From assembly GCA_963804825.1 (NCBI GenBank), contig CAWDRV010000001.1, positions 372,001 to 436,000 of the forward strand: a DNA stretch of 64,000 nucleotides, in the 5' to 3' direction. Within the stretch, counting starts at the first letter, position 1. Every line of letters starts with the position of its first letter. The position numbers and the translations under genes are program-made. The DNA is from JBKQVT01 sp963804825. GTDB lineage: Bacteria > Planctomycetota > Planctomycetia > Pirellulales > Thermoguttaceae. Below, piece after piece: positions 37,000 through 47,199 of the stretch. The notes below the pieces were generated by a model that saw nothing but the letters and a program-made list of their open reading frames with translations, searched no databases and had not been told where the DNA came from.

Positions 37000-38325
37000 T
37001 CACGCGACCGACGCGGCGATCTCCTTGGACCTCTTCAGCGACCGTTCCACGACGGCATCCATGTTGAGGTATTCGAATTCGCCGAACCGGCCGTGAAGGA
37101 TCAATCCCGACTGCTGCTCGCAGTGGTCGCGGACGGCGTCCACGTTGCGGCGGTGATCGAGGTCGTAGATGACGTAGGCATAAGGCTCGCGCCGGATTTC
37201 CCGGGACATGACGGCGGCGGGGGAATCGATGAATCGCAGCCGCGCCAGGTCGGCGGCGACGCGTTGCAGCAACTCGTCGTCGCCCGTGCGGGCCAGCGCG
37301 CCGCCGTGGTGGTAGGTCACTTCCGCCATGAGGACCGAGGGCCCGCCGCGCTGACGCTCGGGCAGCAGGAAGTTCAGCTTTGAGACGCGGTGGAAGACGA
37401 TGTTGCGATCGGCCACCATGACGGCGAAGTTGTCGCCGATGCCGTCCCGCGCCACTTGCAGGCAGCAGACGGCGATGGCGTTGTACTTCAGCCGGCGCGC
37501 GGCGTCAGCCACGGCCGGCGGCGGCGCCGGCTCCAGGCAGGCCGCCAGGTCAGGAATGGGAAGGGTGGAAACGACCCGGTCGAACTCGCGCTCGATCCCG
37601 TCGCAACTCAGGACGCGCCAGCCTTGGCCGCGGCGGCAGAGCCTCTCCACCTGGGTGCTGGTGCGGACTGTCACTTTGCCCCCCAGCGACCGCAGGAAAC
37701 CCTCGAAGAACGCCTGGATGCCGCCTTGCTTCGGATAGCGGAAGTAGAGTTGGTGCAGGTAGCCTTCGCTGGCTTCGCCCTTGGCGCCGCGGAGGATGTC
37801 TTCGGCCGGCGGTTTGGGGATGCGATCGACCATCTGCACGTCCATGAAGGCCGGATCGAACTTCCACATCTTCTCGTTGTAAGGCCGCAGGTAGAGGTCC
37901 GTCATCCCTTCGCCGAACGTGGCGAGGAAGAACTGGAGCATGTTTCGCGGCTTATAGTGGCTGTAGGGGTTGTCGAGGAAGGTTTCCAGGCAGTGCTCGC
38001 GGTCGGCGGCGGAAAGGGCCGACAACTCGTTCTCGAAGGGGTACTTGACGAAGCGCCCGTCGTGGAAGATGCGGTTGGAACGCCGCAGTTGATGGATGTT
38101 CTCGCCCAGCAGCCCGGACATGAGGCCCAGGACCTCGGCATTCTTGGAGAACATGACGTGCGGCCCGACGTTGTAGTGCAGGCCGGCAAAGGGATACGAG
38201 CGGCACAAGCCGCCCGCAGCGGCTTCCTTTTCGAACACCTCGATGGCCTCGACGTGCCTGCACTCCTGCAAGAAACACGCCAGCGAAACGCCGGCGAGCC
38301 CACCGCCGAGAATGCCGATCCTCAT
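37000..38325 (-). CDS. FAD-dependent oxidoreductase, UDP-galactopyranose-mutase/amine-oxidase-like
   Basis: 441 residues. The N-terminal dinucleotide-binding motif MRIGILGGGLAGVSLACFLQ is followed by EVFEKEAAAGGLCRSY and LHYNVGPHVMFSKNAEVL, features shared by UDP-galactopyranose mutases and protoporphyrinogen-oxidase-like enzymes. Later YLRPYNEKMWKFDP, YPKQGGIQAFFEGFL and ending ILHGRFGEFEYLNMDAVVER (a GRxGxFEYxNMD motif near the FAD as in mutases). Together with the adjacent glycosyltransferase this favours a sugar-nucleotide role. Confidence 0.82.
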   Translation of the reverse strand: MRIGILGGGLAGVSLACFLQECRHVEAIEVFEKEAAAGGLCRSYPFAGLHYNVGPHVMFSKNAEVLGLMSGLLGENIHQLRRSNRIFHDGRFVKYPFENELSALSAADREHCLETFLDNPYSHYKPRNMLQFFLATFGEGMTDLYLRPYNEKMWKFDPAFMDVQMVDRIPKPPAEDILRGAKGEASEGYLHQLYFRYPKQGGIQAFFEGFLRSLGGKVTVRTSTQVERLCRRGQGWRVLSCDGIEREFDRVVSTLPIPDLAACLEPAPPPAVADAARRLKYNAIAVCCLQVARDGIGDNFAVMVADRNIVFHRVSKLNFLLPERQRGGPSVLMAEVTYHHGGALARTGDDELLQRVAADLARLRFIDSPAAVMSREIRREPYAYVIYDLDHRRNVDAVRDHCEQQSGLILHGRFGEFEYLNMDAVVERSLKRSKEIAASVA

Positions 38326-38685
38326 CTTCTAACCCCCAAGAAAACGTTTCTCTATCATAACCTACGCAAGCTTCCACTGGAAGAACTTCGAGCATCACCA
38401 CGGGGGGCTGGGGCTGTTGCCGTCCACTTCGGCCAAGCCGACGCGGTCCTGGCTGCCGGGCAGGCGGGTCTGTCGTCAGCGGGCCGCGCCCAATGACGCC
38501 TCGGCAGCAGCACTCCTGTGCCGATGTTTGCTACAACCTATTGGGAAAATGCTTCCCTACTTGACGGAGGCATGGGCGACCCATAGGCTAGTATCGACAG
38601 GAGACCGCTCGCCCGCCGCTACGTTTTCGGTCCGCCCTTTCCAGCAGCCGTAGGGGCCGTTCTTCCCGGAGACCAAGAGGAGCAG
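38326..38685. other. Intergenic region, no gene seen
   Basis: 360 bp between two divergently read units (oxidoreductase to the left, TPR membrane protein to the right). No coding frame with family resemblance. The right end has GAGACCAAGAGGAGCAGATG, a ribosome site for the next gene. Confidence 0.5.
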
Positions 38686-41074
38686 ATGACGCAAGGACCC
38701 GAGGAGCACCGACCGCCGGGGCCCTGCTCTCCTGAACGCTCAGAGCAGATGGCCTCCGGGGCGGTCGATCGCCTCGCCTCGGGCTCCGCACCTCAAGTCC
38801 CGCAGGCCCTACAGCCTGCTGGCCGTCTGCGGCTTTCTGCTGCTGGCGGTGATCGCCGTCTTCGGCCAAACGGTCAGCCACGAATTCGTCAACTTCGACG
38901 ACGACGATGTATGTATAGCGAGAACTGGCACGTCAGGCGGGGCCTGACCGGCGAGGGAACCGCCTGGGCGATCACCACGTACCACGCCTGCAACTGGCAC
39001 CCGCTGACCTGGCTCTCGCACATGCTGGACTGCCAGCTTTATGGCCTGAAGCCCGGCGGCCATCATCTCACCAACGTGCTCTTGCACGCCGCCGCGGCGA
39101 TCCTCCTGTTCCTGGCCCTGCGGCGGATGACGGGGGCACTCTGGCCCAGCGCCTGGGTGGCGGCGGTCTTCGCGATTCATCCCCTGAGGGTCGAATCGGT
39201 CGCCTGGGTGGCCGAGCGCAAGGACGTCTTGAGCGGGCTGTTCTTCATGTTGACCCTTTGGTTCTACGCCCGCTACGCCGAGCGCCCGGCATCGTGGGGC
39301 CGGTACTTGTTGGTGGTGGCCTCGTTTGCCCTGGGGTTGACGGCCAAGCCGATGCTGGTGACGTTGCCGTTTGTGCTCCTCTTGCTGGACTACTGGCCGC
39401 TAGGACGCCTCGGTCCTCGCCGAGGGGGCAGTCGCGAGGAAGGAGCAAATCCGCCGCGGCCCGACCGGCGTCTGGTGCGTCTGGTCGTCGAGAAAATCCC
39501 CTTGTTTGTTCTGGCTGCGGCTTCGTGCGTGGTAACGCTCGCCGCCCAGCGCAACGCCATGCGGCCCTTGGAGCAACTGGCCTTTCCTTGGCGAGTCGCC
39601 AACGCCGCGGTGGCTTACGTCGCCTACCTCGGGAAAATGCTTTACCCGGCCGGGTTGGCAGTCCTCTATCCTCTTCCCAAGGGCCCACCGCCGGCCTGGG
39701 AAGTGGTTGCAGCGGTCAGCCGTGCTGTTGGCGATTTCCACGGCCGTCTTCGTGGCAAGGCGGAAGTGCCCTTACTTGCTCTTCGGGTGGCTCTGGTACC
39801 TTGGGACCCTGGTGCCGGTGATCGGATTGGTGCAGGTGGGCGAGCCAGGCGATGGCCGACCGCTACACGTATTTGACGCAGATCGGGCTCTACATGGCGT
39901 TTGCCTGGGGCGCCGCGCAGGTGGCCGGCTCTTGGCCCTATCGTCGTTGGGGGTTTGCGGCCGTCTCGGCGCTGGTGGTGGCGGGGTTGATGGGGTGCGC
40001 CTGGCAGCAGACGCGGTACTGGCGTGACAGCGAGACGTTGTGGACCCGCACGTTGGCCTGTACCTCGCAAAATCCGATCGCCCACAACAACCTCGGAATC
40101 GCGTTGGCCGGCCGCGGACAGGTCGACGAGGCGATCGCCCATTACCGGAAGGCCCTGGAAATCAAGCCCGACTACGTGGAGGCCCACAACAACCTCGGAA
40201 GCGCGTTGGCCGGCCGCGGACAGGTCGACGAGGCGATCGCCCATTACCGGAAGGCCCTGGAAATCAAGCCCGACTACGTGGAGGCCCACAACAACCTCGG
40301 AATCGCCTTGGCCGGCCGCGGACAGGTCGACGAGGCGATCGCCCATTACCGGAAGGCCCTGGAAATCAAGCCCGACTACGTGGAGGCCCACAACAACCTC
40401 GGCAAACGCGTTGGCCGGCCGCGGACAGGTCGACGAGGCGATCGCCCATTACCAGAAGGCCCTGGAAATCAATCCCGACTATGCGAGGGCCCACAACAAC
40501 CTCGGTGTCGTGCTGGCCGGTCCGCGGACGGTCGACGAGGCGATCGCCCAGTACCGCAAGGCCTTGAAGATCAATCCCGACTACGCGGTCGCCCACAACA
40601 ACCTCGGAAGCGCGTTGGCCGGCCGCGGACAGGTCGACGAGGCGATCGCCCATTACCGGAAGGCCCTGGAAATCAAGCCCGACTACGCGGAGGCCCACTA
40701 CAACCTGGGAAACGCCTTGGCCGGCCGCGGACAGGTCGACGAGGCGATCGACCATTTCCGGCAGGCCGTGGAAATCAATCCCGACGACGCGGAGGTCCAC
40801 ATGCAACCTGGGCAGCGCGTTGGCCGGCCGCGGACAGGTCGACGAGGCGATCGACCATTACCGGAAGGCCCTGAAAATCAAGCCCGATTCCCTGGAGGCC
40901 CACTACAACCTCGGCTTGGCGTTGGCCGGCCGCGGACAGGTCAGCGAGGCGATCACCCATTTCCGGAAAGCCCTCGCCTTGGCCTCCGCCCGGAACGACA
41001 GGGCCCTGGCCGATGTCATTCGGGCTCAAATCAGGCTCTACCAGTCCGTCGCCCCTGCTGGCAACGCGCCATAA
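38686..41074 (+). CDS. TMTC-like multi-pass membrane protein with TPR tail (several frameshifts)
   Basis: The start ATG 38686 has AGGAG upstream. The reading passes through several frames with breaks near 38790, 38908, 39700, 39845, 40405 and 40805. Recognisable parts in order: a first helix (LLAVCGFLLLAVIAVFGQTV) with HEFVNFDDD, then WHVRRGLTGEG, NWHPLTWLSHMLDCQLYG, LRVESVAWVAERKDVLSGLF, LTAKPMLVTLPFVLLLLDYW, FGWLWYLGTLVPVIGLVQVG and ADRYTYLTQIGLYMAFAW. These form the DUF1736/TMTC membrane part resembling O-mannosyltransferases. Then nine TPRs follow to the stop. Such proteins are abundant in planctomycetes; a glycosyl-transfer role is inferred by likeness only. Confidence 0.8.
40080..41000 (+). 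repeat. Nine tandem 102-bp TPR-coding repeats, nearly identical in DNA
   Basis: Each unit encodes one TPR (GRGQVDEAIAHYRKALEIKP plus DYVEAHNNLG). Units 1-4 (40087-40405) differ at only a few bases, units 5-9 at more. Synonymous sites are also conserved, showing recent tandem duplication or gene conversion. One-base changes at about 40405 and 40805 shift the frame between units. Confidence 0.9.
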
Positions 41075-41301
41075 CTCCCGGCAGCAGTCGCCGGACCAAG
41101 GTTTGCCGGGAATCCAACGCAGCGAACTGCCGGGCCCGGGCAGAAGGCCGTGACGCGAGGACGGAACTGATTGTCACACAGGCGGAACATACAATGTAGC
41201 CTATGGCGACAACGACAGCGAGCAGGTCATGCCAGGTCGGGTCGATGGGGACCGAACCGCCGGCTGGCGGCGGTCGTAGGCCTTCCGCCCTCCGCCTTCT
41301 C

Positions 41302-41913
41302 TCAATCCCTTCCCCCAATATCCCAGGAAACGCCGTCTAGCCAGGTTCGCCAGCTTTCGTATCTTGGATTATCCAACTTCAGGGCAAGCAAGGGATGTCG
41401 CTTCGGTTTCACCGGGTGGCGGACGAGCTTCATCTTGGCCTCGTGCGGGGTGCGGCCGCCTTTGCGCACGTTGCACGCCAAACAGGCGCAAACAATGTTT
41501 TCCCAGGTGGTCGTTCCCCCGCGGCTCCGCGGGACCACATGGTCGAGGCTCAGTTGATGGATGGGGAAGTGCCGGCCGCAGTACTGACACGAATGGCCGT
41601 CGCGGGCGAGCACGTTGCGGCGATTCAGGTGCAGACCCTGCTTGGGGAGGCGGTCGTAGGTCAACAGGCGAATGACGCGCGGGACCTGGATCTCGAAATT
41701 CACCGCCCGAATCCAATCCTCGTGCGGTTGTTTGCAACTGGCACGCAAGATGCACATTTCGCGCCAGGAATCGAAGGTATAATTGGCAAAATTGCCGCCT
41801 TCATGGTGGATGACTTCGGCCAGTTCCCGGCACAGCAGGCCGAAGGCGCGGCGGACCCCGATCACGTGGACCGCCATATAGAGGCGGTTAAGCACGAGGA
41901 TGCTGGCCTGCAA
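41302..41913 (-). CDS. HNH endonuclease
   Basis: 203 residues. The C-terminal half has the HNH core with two zinc-type Cys pairs: HSCQYCGRHFPIHQLSLDHV, VPRSRGGTTTWENIVCACLA, CNVRKGGR (catalytic His in LDHV, Asn in WENIV, CxxC ... CxxC). The N-terminal half (VLNRLYMAVHVIGVRRAFGL, FDSWREMC) is the one common to a widespread HNH group of planctomycetes and cyanobacteria, often stand-alone chromosomal genes. DNA target unknown. No methylase or phage gene is adjacent. Confidence 0.9.
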   Translation of the reverse strand: MQASILVLNRLYMAVHVIGVRRAFGLLCRELAEVIHHEGGNFANYTFDSWREMCILRASCKQPHEDWIRAVNFEIQVPRVIRLLTYDRLPKQGLHLNRRNVLARDGHSCQYCGRHFPIHQLSLDHVVPRSRGGTTTWENIVCACLACNVRKGGRTPHEAKMKLVRHPVKPKRHPLLALKLDNPRYESWRTWLDGVSWDIGGRD

Positions 41914-42449
41914 TGCAACCGAAGGGGGAGGCGTTGCGGGCGAACCATTGCCGGAAGCGACCTTGCGCGAGGGCGCGGCCGGGACAACCGTTCATTGGTT
42001 GTAGGAACCCCTCGCACGTGTCCACTCCTTCTTCGCCCGCCGAGATTGCGGAAAGCCGGCCCGGTTTTGCCTGACAGACCTGCCCCCCGCGCCAACGGGC
42101 GATGGCAAGGCCGACGGGAACGACGATCGCCTCTATTTTAGTCAAACCGCGGCCGCAACGCCAGTTCCGCCCACGCTGTGCCGGCGAGCGGGATGGCAGT
42201 GGCGGATCAGGCATTCCATGCCTGACATTCTCGCCAACGGGGGATGCCCATCGCGACAAAAGAATCGGGCGTGCCCCCCCCATGAATCGTTATGCTTCTT
42301 CCGCCGGGCCAAAAAATGGCCGGCCGCGGGGAATTTTTTTGCAAGACGCCTTGCTTTGATTGCGGGAGTCGCATTAGGATGAGGTATCGCCACGGTGTGT
42401 GCATCCATCGAGGATCGGCGCGGACCACTATTCAGCGGGAGTGAATCCA
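41914..42449. other. Intergenic region, no gene seen
   Basis: About 535 bp between the divergent HNH and zinc-ribbon genes. Reading both strands I see no protein with family resemblance. The GC drops around 42330-42370 (AATTTTTTTGCAAG, TTGATTGC), which could be promoter sequence for the zinc-ribbon gene. Confidence 0.45.
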
Positions 42450-42764
42450 ATGATTCGGTACTCATGCGATCTGTGCAAGCGGGATCTCGATCCGGACGAT
42501 GATCTCCGATACGTGGTCAAAGTGGAAGTCTATGCCGCCTTGGATTCGGCCGCCGCCAACGAAGAAGAAGACGACCGCGATCACCTCCAGGAAATCCAGG
42601 ACATTCTCGAGCGCCTGGAAGACGTCGAAGACGATCAGATCGGCTCCGACGTGTATCAGCAGTTGCGATTCGACCTCTGCCCCGAATGCCGAAAGAAGTT
42701 TCTCAAGAATCCCCTGGGCCGGGAGATCGCCATCGCCAAGGCGGTCGGGTTCAGCAAGAACTGA
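42450..42764 (+). CDS. Small zinc-ribbon-like protein
   Basis: 104 residues from ATG 42450 behind GCGGGAGTG. Two Cys pairs lie at the ends: YSCDLCKRDLDPDDDLRYVV and DLCPECRKKFLKNPLGRE, which could bind one zinc. The middle 50 residues are very acidic (NEEEDDRDHLQEIQDILERL, EDVEDDQIG). It resembles short planctomycete proteins of unknown function. The conserved charge pattern suggests a real gene. Confidence 0.75.
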   Translation: MIRYSCDLCKRDLDPDDDLRYVVKVEVYAALDSAAANEEEDDRDHLQEIQDILERLEDVEDDQIGSDVYQQLRFDLCPECRKKFLKNPLGREIAIAKAVGFSKN

Positions 42765-42789
42765 GCCGTGACCCGGGGAACAGTGAACC

Positions 42790-42896
42790 CGGAGGGAAAA
42801 AGGGGACAGTCCCCATTTGTGCGAAGCACCCTTCGGGCCGTTCCGGCAAATGGGGACTGTCCCCTTTTTCCCGGAATCCCGCAAGCTCATTGAGGA
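42790..42896. repeat. 107-bp foldback repeat, copy C
   Basis: Exact inverted copy of 30750-30856, including the flank GGAATCCCGCAAGCTCATTG. It lies between the zinc-ribbon gene and the dehydrogenase gene, 61 bp before the GTG start of the latter. Confidence 0.95.
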
Positions 42897-42957
42897 TGAC
42901 GGGTTGGCCGGCGATGGTCCGCCCGCATTCCTCCTCGAAAGCAACGAAAGCCCCACC

Positions 42958-44028
42958 GTGAGCAGCAACGACATTCTCAGGGTCGCCGTCATCGGCGGCG
43001 ACGGCACCGGTCCGGAAGTGACGGCCGAAGGCGTCAAGGTCCTCAAGGCGGTGGCCAAACTCGAAGGCATCCGCTACGAACTGAAGGACTTCGACCTCGG
43101 CGGCAATCGCTACTTGAAGACCGGCGAGGTCCTGCCGCCCGCCGTGCTCGACGAGCTTGGCGCCTTCCGCGCCATCCTGCTGGGCGCGGTCGGGCATCCC
43201 GACGTGCCGCCGGGAATCATGGAGAAAGGGTTGCTCTTGGAGTTGCGGTTCCGTTTTGACCAGTACATCAACCTCCGCCCGGTCAAGTTGTTCCCCGGCG
43301 TCGAGACGCCGCTGGCCGGCAAGGGGCCCGACGACATCGACTTCGTCGTCGTCCGCGAGAACACCGAGGACCTGTATTGCGGCGTGGGCGGGTTCCTCAA
43401 GAAGGGCACGCCCGACGAAGTCGCCATGCAGACCGCCGTCTACACCCGCAAGGGCTGCGAACGCTGCATCCGCTGGGCCTTCGACTATACCCGCAAGCGG
43501 AACAAGAAAAAACAGCTTACCCTGGTGGCCAAGACGAACGTGCTCACCTACGGCCACGACCTGTGGTGGCGGACCTTCCAGGACGTCGCCCGCGAATATC
43601 CGGACATCAAGGCCGACTACAACCACGTCGATGCCTGCTGCATGTGGATGGTGAAGAACCCCGAATATTTCGACGTGATCGTGACGACCAACATGTTCGG
43701 CGACATCATCACCGACCTCGCCGGGATCCTTCAGGGCGGCATGGGCGTGGCGGCCGGGGGCAACATCAATCCCCAGCCCGGCGGCACCAGCATGTTCGAG
43801 CCGATGGGCGGCAGCGCGCCGAAGTACACCGGCAAGAACGTGATCAATCCCATCGCCGCCATCAGCGCCACGGCCATGCTGCTGGAGCACAGCGGCTATC
43901 CCCAGGCCGCCGCCCGCGTGATGAAAGCCATCCAGATCGTCACCGGCACGAAGATGAAGAGCCAGGCCGCCGGACGGATGGGCTATGGGACCCGCGAGGT
44001 CGGCGACCTGGTGTGCGAAGTGCTGTAG
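42958..44028 (+). CDS. leuB: 3-isopropylmalate dehydrogenase-type decarboxylating dehydrogenase
   Basis: I choose GTG 42958 because the protein then begins SSNDILRVAVIGGDGTGPEV as in the family; the open frame upstream only translates the foldback repeat. 356 residues with NLRPVKLFPGVETPLAG, VVRENTEDLYCGVGGFLKKG (substrate loop), VAKTNVLTYGHDLWWRTFQD, VTTNMFGDIITDLAGILQGG (metal-binding Asp pair) and PMGGSAPKYTGKNVINPIAA. The family includes isopropylmalate, isocitrate, homoisocitrate and tartrate dehydrogenases. leuB is my first choice, but no other leu gene is near. Confidence 0.82.
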   Translation: MSSNDILRVAVIGGDGTGPEVTAEGVKVLKAVAKLEGIRYELKDFDLGGNRYLKTGEVLPPAVLDELGAFRAILLGAVGHPDVPPGIMEKGLLLELRFRFDQYINLRPVKLFPGVETPLAGKGPDDIDFVVVRENTEDLYCGVGGFLKKGTPDEVAMQTAVYTRKGCERCIRWAFDYTRKRNKKKQLTLVAKTNVLTYGHDLWWRTFQDVAREYPDIKADYNHVDACCMWMVKNPEYFDVIVTTNMFGDIITDLAGILQGGMGVAAGGNINPQPGGTSMFEPMGGSAPKYTGKNVINPIAAISATAMLLEHSGYPQAAARVMKAIQIVTGTKMKSQAAGRMGYGTREVGDLVCEVL

Positions 44029-44134
44029 GAGAGGGATTAGGGATTGGAAAAGCCCTGCGATTGCGTCGTGGGGGGCACGATGCCGCGTGACTTACCATTT
44101 GCGGTTTCGCACGAATCCCGCTCGGGCCGCCTCC

Positions 44135-45288
44135 ATGAACGAGCAACCAATTCCCCTGATGCACAGCCCGCCGGGCGCCGAGACCGTGATCGACGGCCGG
44201 CCGTTTCTGTACTTCGTCGGCACCGGATACTTGGGTCTGCAGGGACGTCCCGAGGTGATCCGCGCGGCCTGCGAGGCGGCCCAGCGCTACGGCGTCGGCA
44301 GCGCCACGACCCGGGCCGGCTATGGCACCACGCCGCCGTTGGTGGAAGTGGAACGCCTCGCCGCGGAACTGCTGGCCGCCGAGTCCGCCTTCCACTTCCC
44401 CACCGGCTACGCGGGCAATCGCATCCTGACCGCCGCCCTGGCCGACGCCTTCGACCTGGTGTTGTTGGACGAGCTTTCCCACTACTGTGTGGTCGAGGCG
44501 GCCCAATCGACCGGCCGGCCCGTCTTCCGCTTTTCCCACTGCGATCCGGCCGCCCTCCGCGCGGCCCTTGACGACCAACTCAAGCCGGCCCAGCGCCCGT
44601 TGGTGATGACGGACGGCGTCTTCGCCGCCCGCGGAGATATCGCCCCGCTGGCCGACTATCAAAGCGTCCTCGGCGACTACCCGGCGCGGTGCTGTTGGTC
44701 GATGACGCCCACGGCTTGGGCGTGCTTGGCCAGCACGGCCGCGGGACATCGGAATATGCCGACTTGGACGATGACGGTTGGATCAACGACTTCCCCGACG
44801 ACCCGAGCGACCGTCCGCGATTATTTTCCTGCGGCACGTTGAGCAAGGCGTTGGGTGGATACGGCGGCGTCATCGCCGGCACGCGGCGATGGATCGACCG
44901 GCTGAAGACCACGTCGCACTGGTACGACGGGGCCAGTCCGCTGCCTCCGCCGTTGACCGCGGCCTCCGCCCGGGCGCTGGAACTGGTGCTGGCCGAGCCC
45001 GAACTGCGGACCCAGTTGCGGCAGAATGTCGAGCGGCTCCGTGCTGGTTTGATTCGCCTCGGCCTGCCGTGCGAGCAGACTCCGTCGCCGATCATTTGTC
45101 TGCGTCTGGGGACGGCCGAGCGGATGCGCGGCATTCAGGCCGGCCTGATGGCCCGGGGCATTTTGGTCGCCTACATGGCCGCCTATTCGGGCCTTGGCTC
45201 CGAGGGCGCGTTGCGGCTGGCCGTTTTCGCCACGCACACGGCAGAAATGATCGATCAACTTCTGGACGCCCTGCAGGGCTTGATTTGA
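44135..45288 (+). CDS. PLP-dependent 2-oxoamine synthase (KBL/BioF family, one frameshift)
   Basis: Starts at ATG 44135. First frame: FLYFVGTGYLGLQGRPEVIR, GSATTRAGYGTTPPLVEVER, FHFPTGYAGNRILTAALADA. A lost G in CCCGGGCG near 44690 shifts to the second frame: VLLVDDAHGLGVLGQHGRGT, and FSCGTLSKALGGYGGVIAG with the PLP-binding Lys in TLSKA. About 384 residues. Members condense an amino acid with an acyl-CoA (2-amino-3-ketobutyrate ligase, 8-amino-7-oxononanoate synthase, serine palmitoyltransferase). The short N-terminus and no adjacent bio or tdh gene leave the substrate open. Confidence 0.85.
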
Positions 45289-45510
45289 GCGGCACTGAAG
45301 CCGCCTGCGGATAAGGGTGCTTGACGGCTTTAGAGGGGGTGGTACAGTGAACAGACTGAACCTGCAAGGTCGAAGCGGCAGGCCAGTGATGAATTCCGGG
45401 AATTCCCCTGACCGTTTGCCTGCTGACCACTTGTTTCCGCAATGGTACGCGGCATAATTGACGTTTTACTCGCCCCGTTGGTGTGCGTGGGTAATACCGA
45501 GGGCTGCATA

Positions 45511-46731
45511 ATGTGGGGTTGGCTCAAAGGCTTCCATTGGATCTTCCGCTGGTCATTTCTCGGCTGGCTTGTGGGTATCACGGGCAGCGCTCTTGGCATC
45601 TACTTCGCCGTGTACTATGAGCATAAGCCGAAACTGGCACTTGAGGTACTAAGCGATACGAGCATCGTTGATCTGAAAGAGGACAGTAAGAACCTCGATA
45701 TTTTATACGCAGGCGGTAGCATTAAGGCTACCGGTGTGGCGTTACGGGTGCTGACGGTTCGCCTTATCAACGAGGGTAATGCGCCACTGCGTAAGGAAGA
45801 CTATGTAGGTGAATCGCCGCTTGGTCTAGTAATCAGCAAAGGCAAACTAATTGAGACACCCAGCGTCGAGCGCGCCACGACCGAATACCTTGCCAAGAAC
45901 GAAAGACCATCACTCAAAGATGACACTCGGGTAGATTTCTCGCCTGTATTGCTCAATGTCAACGACTCGTTCACGCTGAAGTTGCTAATATTACAGCGTG
46001 AACGTCCCACTGAGGACATAATCGTAATACCATCAGGAGAAATCGTCGGCGCCAGTAGCAAAGACATACCGGTACGGCGATTGCTTGAGTCGCAATCATC
46101 ACCGCAGTTATCATTCTGGGCACAAGTTTTCGCCGGAGGTTTGCTCGTCCATTTAACACAGGTTGGTATTTTTGTTGGTTTTCCGCTATTGTGTGCGCTA
46201 ATGCTGGCAATTATCCGTGAGGTCATAACGGAAAGGAGGATTAGGCGGTGGACGACAGCGCACCTTCAGTCTATCGTAGAAGCATACAGGAAGGAGCCGA
46301 CGTATAAGCCGTGCGACATGACGGACAACATGTTGGCTGAATACATTCGTGACCCTTACGCGCTGAAGGATATATGTGAGTTACTAAGAAAGAAGAGGTT
46401 ACGGTATGTCGAACTTAGACGTCTACACATCATTGGCGAAGGTATTGTCGAACAAGCATTTGCAGATGGTGACAAGAAGCTGAGGAACGAAGCTAGGCAA
46501 GTGTACGGCGACTTTGCAGATTACTTGGCACGGCATGGTTATGAGCCTTTCTACCGTAAACGTGTCCGGACGGTGCGTACTAAGCACGTTCCGGTGAAAA
46601 AGGCAACGTCGGAGGATAATCGCAAGCATGACACCCGACCGGAGCAACCGGCATTGCCAGAAGTGCCCAGCGAGTTCGGCGAAACAAGGGGGGACCAACA
46701 GGATTCAGCGGGGGTAGATGAACGTGGCTGA
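45511..46731 (+). CDS. Two-helix membrane protein of unknown function, AT-richer than surroundings
   Basis: The start is ATG 45511 (GAGG ten bases upstream); an in-frame ATG at 45442 is the alternative. About 406 residues. A first hydrophobic region FLGWLVGITGSALGIYFAVY, then an extramembrane part of mostly beta strands (about 40-190; KPKLALEVLSDTSIVDL, LRVLTVRLINEGNAPLRKED, FTLKLLILQRERPTED). A second hydrophobic region follows (FAGGLLVHLTQVGIFVGFPL, LCALMLAIIREV), then a cytoplasmic helical domain and a Lys/Arg/Pro-rich tail. I do not recognise a family. Base composition and codon use (many A/T-ending codons) differ clearly from neighbours, so recent transfer is likely. Confidence 0.7.
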   Translation: MWGWLKGFHWIFRWSFLGWLVGITGSALGIYFAVYYEHKPKLALEVLSDTSIVDLKEDSKNLDILYAGGSIKATGVALRVLTVRLINEGNAPLRKEDYVGESPLGLVISKGKLIETPSVERATTEYLAKNERPSLKDDTRVDFSPVLLNVNDSFTLKLLILQRERPTEDIIVIPSGEIVGASSKDIPVRRLLESQSSPQLSFWAQVFAGGLLVHLTQVGIFVGFPLLCALMLAIIREVITERRIRRWTTAHLQSIVEAYRKEPTYKPCDMTDNMLAEYIRDPYALKDICELLRKKRLRYVELRRLHIIGEGIVEQAFADGDKKLRNEARQVYGDFADYLARHGYEPFYRKRVRTVRTKHVPVKKATSEDNRKHDTRPEQPALPEVPSEFGETRGDQQDSAGVDERG

Positions 46732-46965
46732 CGCCAGATTCACCTTGCCGAAGCGATGGCGTTGCGCAGAGTCACAAACCGGGACGCAGGTAGTTTTCGG
46801 TAGCCCAACTTGCCAATGCTAACTGCTCCCCCGTCCCGACTCGTCTTGCGACAAATTCCGGAGTTCTCCGGAATTCTTTGCTAGAGGCGGCCGATCCACC
46901 CTTCCATACCGGTCAAATGGGGTAAAATTAGGTGGAGACAGGCAGTTGACTTGGGAGTGGGAGCC

Positions 46966-47199
46966 ATGACAGCTTTCGAGCGAATCACGTCCGATCCGGC
47001 GATCTTGAACGGCCAGCCGTGCATCCGTGGGATGCGGCTGACAGTGCGGTGCGTGCTGGAGGCACTCGCGACGTATCCGGACCGCGAGCGGTTTCGAGCC
47101 GAATTCCCGGAGGTCGAAGACGAAGACATCCGCCAAGCGCTTGAGTATGCCGCGGCCAACCTTGAGGATAAAGCCATCGAGTTGCGGTCGGTCCCATGA
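46966..47199 (+). CDS. DUF433 antitoxin-like protein
   Basis: 77 residues: ERITSDPAILNGQPCIRGMR, LTVRCVLEALATYPDRERFR, AEFPEVEDEDIRQALEYAAA. This is the DUF433 (VapB45-like) winged-helix family, normally followed by a DUF5615/VapC45-type PIN-like toxin that starts at an overlapping ATG. Here the ATGA overlap is present, but the toxin breaks off after four residues. It may act as an orphan DNA-binding antitoxin. Confidence 0.88.
   Translation: MTAFERITSDPAILNGQPCIRGMRLTVRCVLEALATYPDRERFRAEFPEVEDEDIRQALEYAAANLEDKAIELRSVP

Noticed and set aside
40080..41000. Regular repeats resembling an array
   Set aside because: The 102-bp period without unique spacers encodes TPRs; it is not CRISPR. No CRISPR-type array or cas gene was seen anywhere in the window.
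42462..43070. Minus-strand frame through the foldback repeat and leuB start
   Set aside because: Translation of palindromic repeat sequence plus antisense of two real genes.
46770..46800. GGGACGCAGGTAGTTTTCGGTA, similar to part of the RAYT remnant (18990 region)
   Set aside because: Only about 20 bp are shared and no terminal repeats are seen around it, so I do not call a second element.
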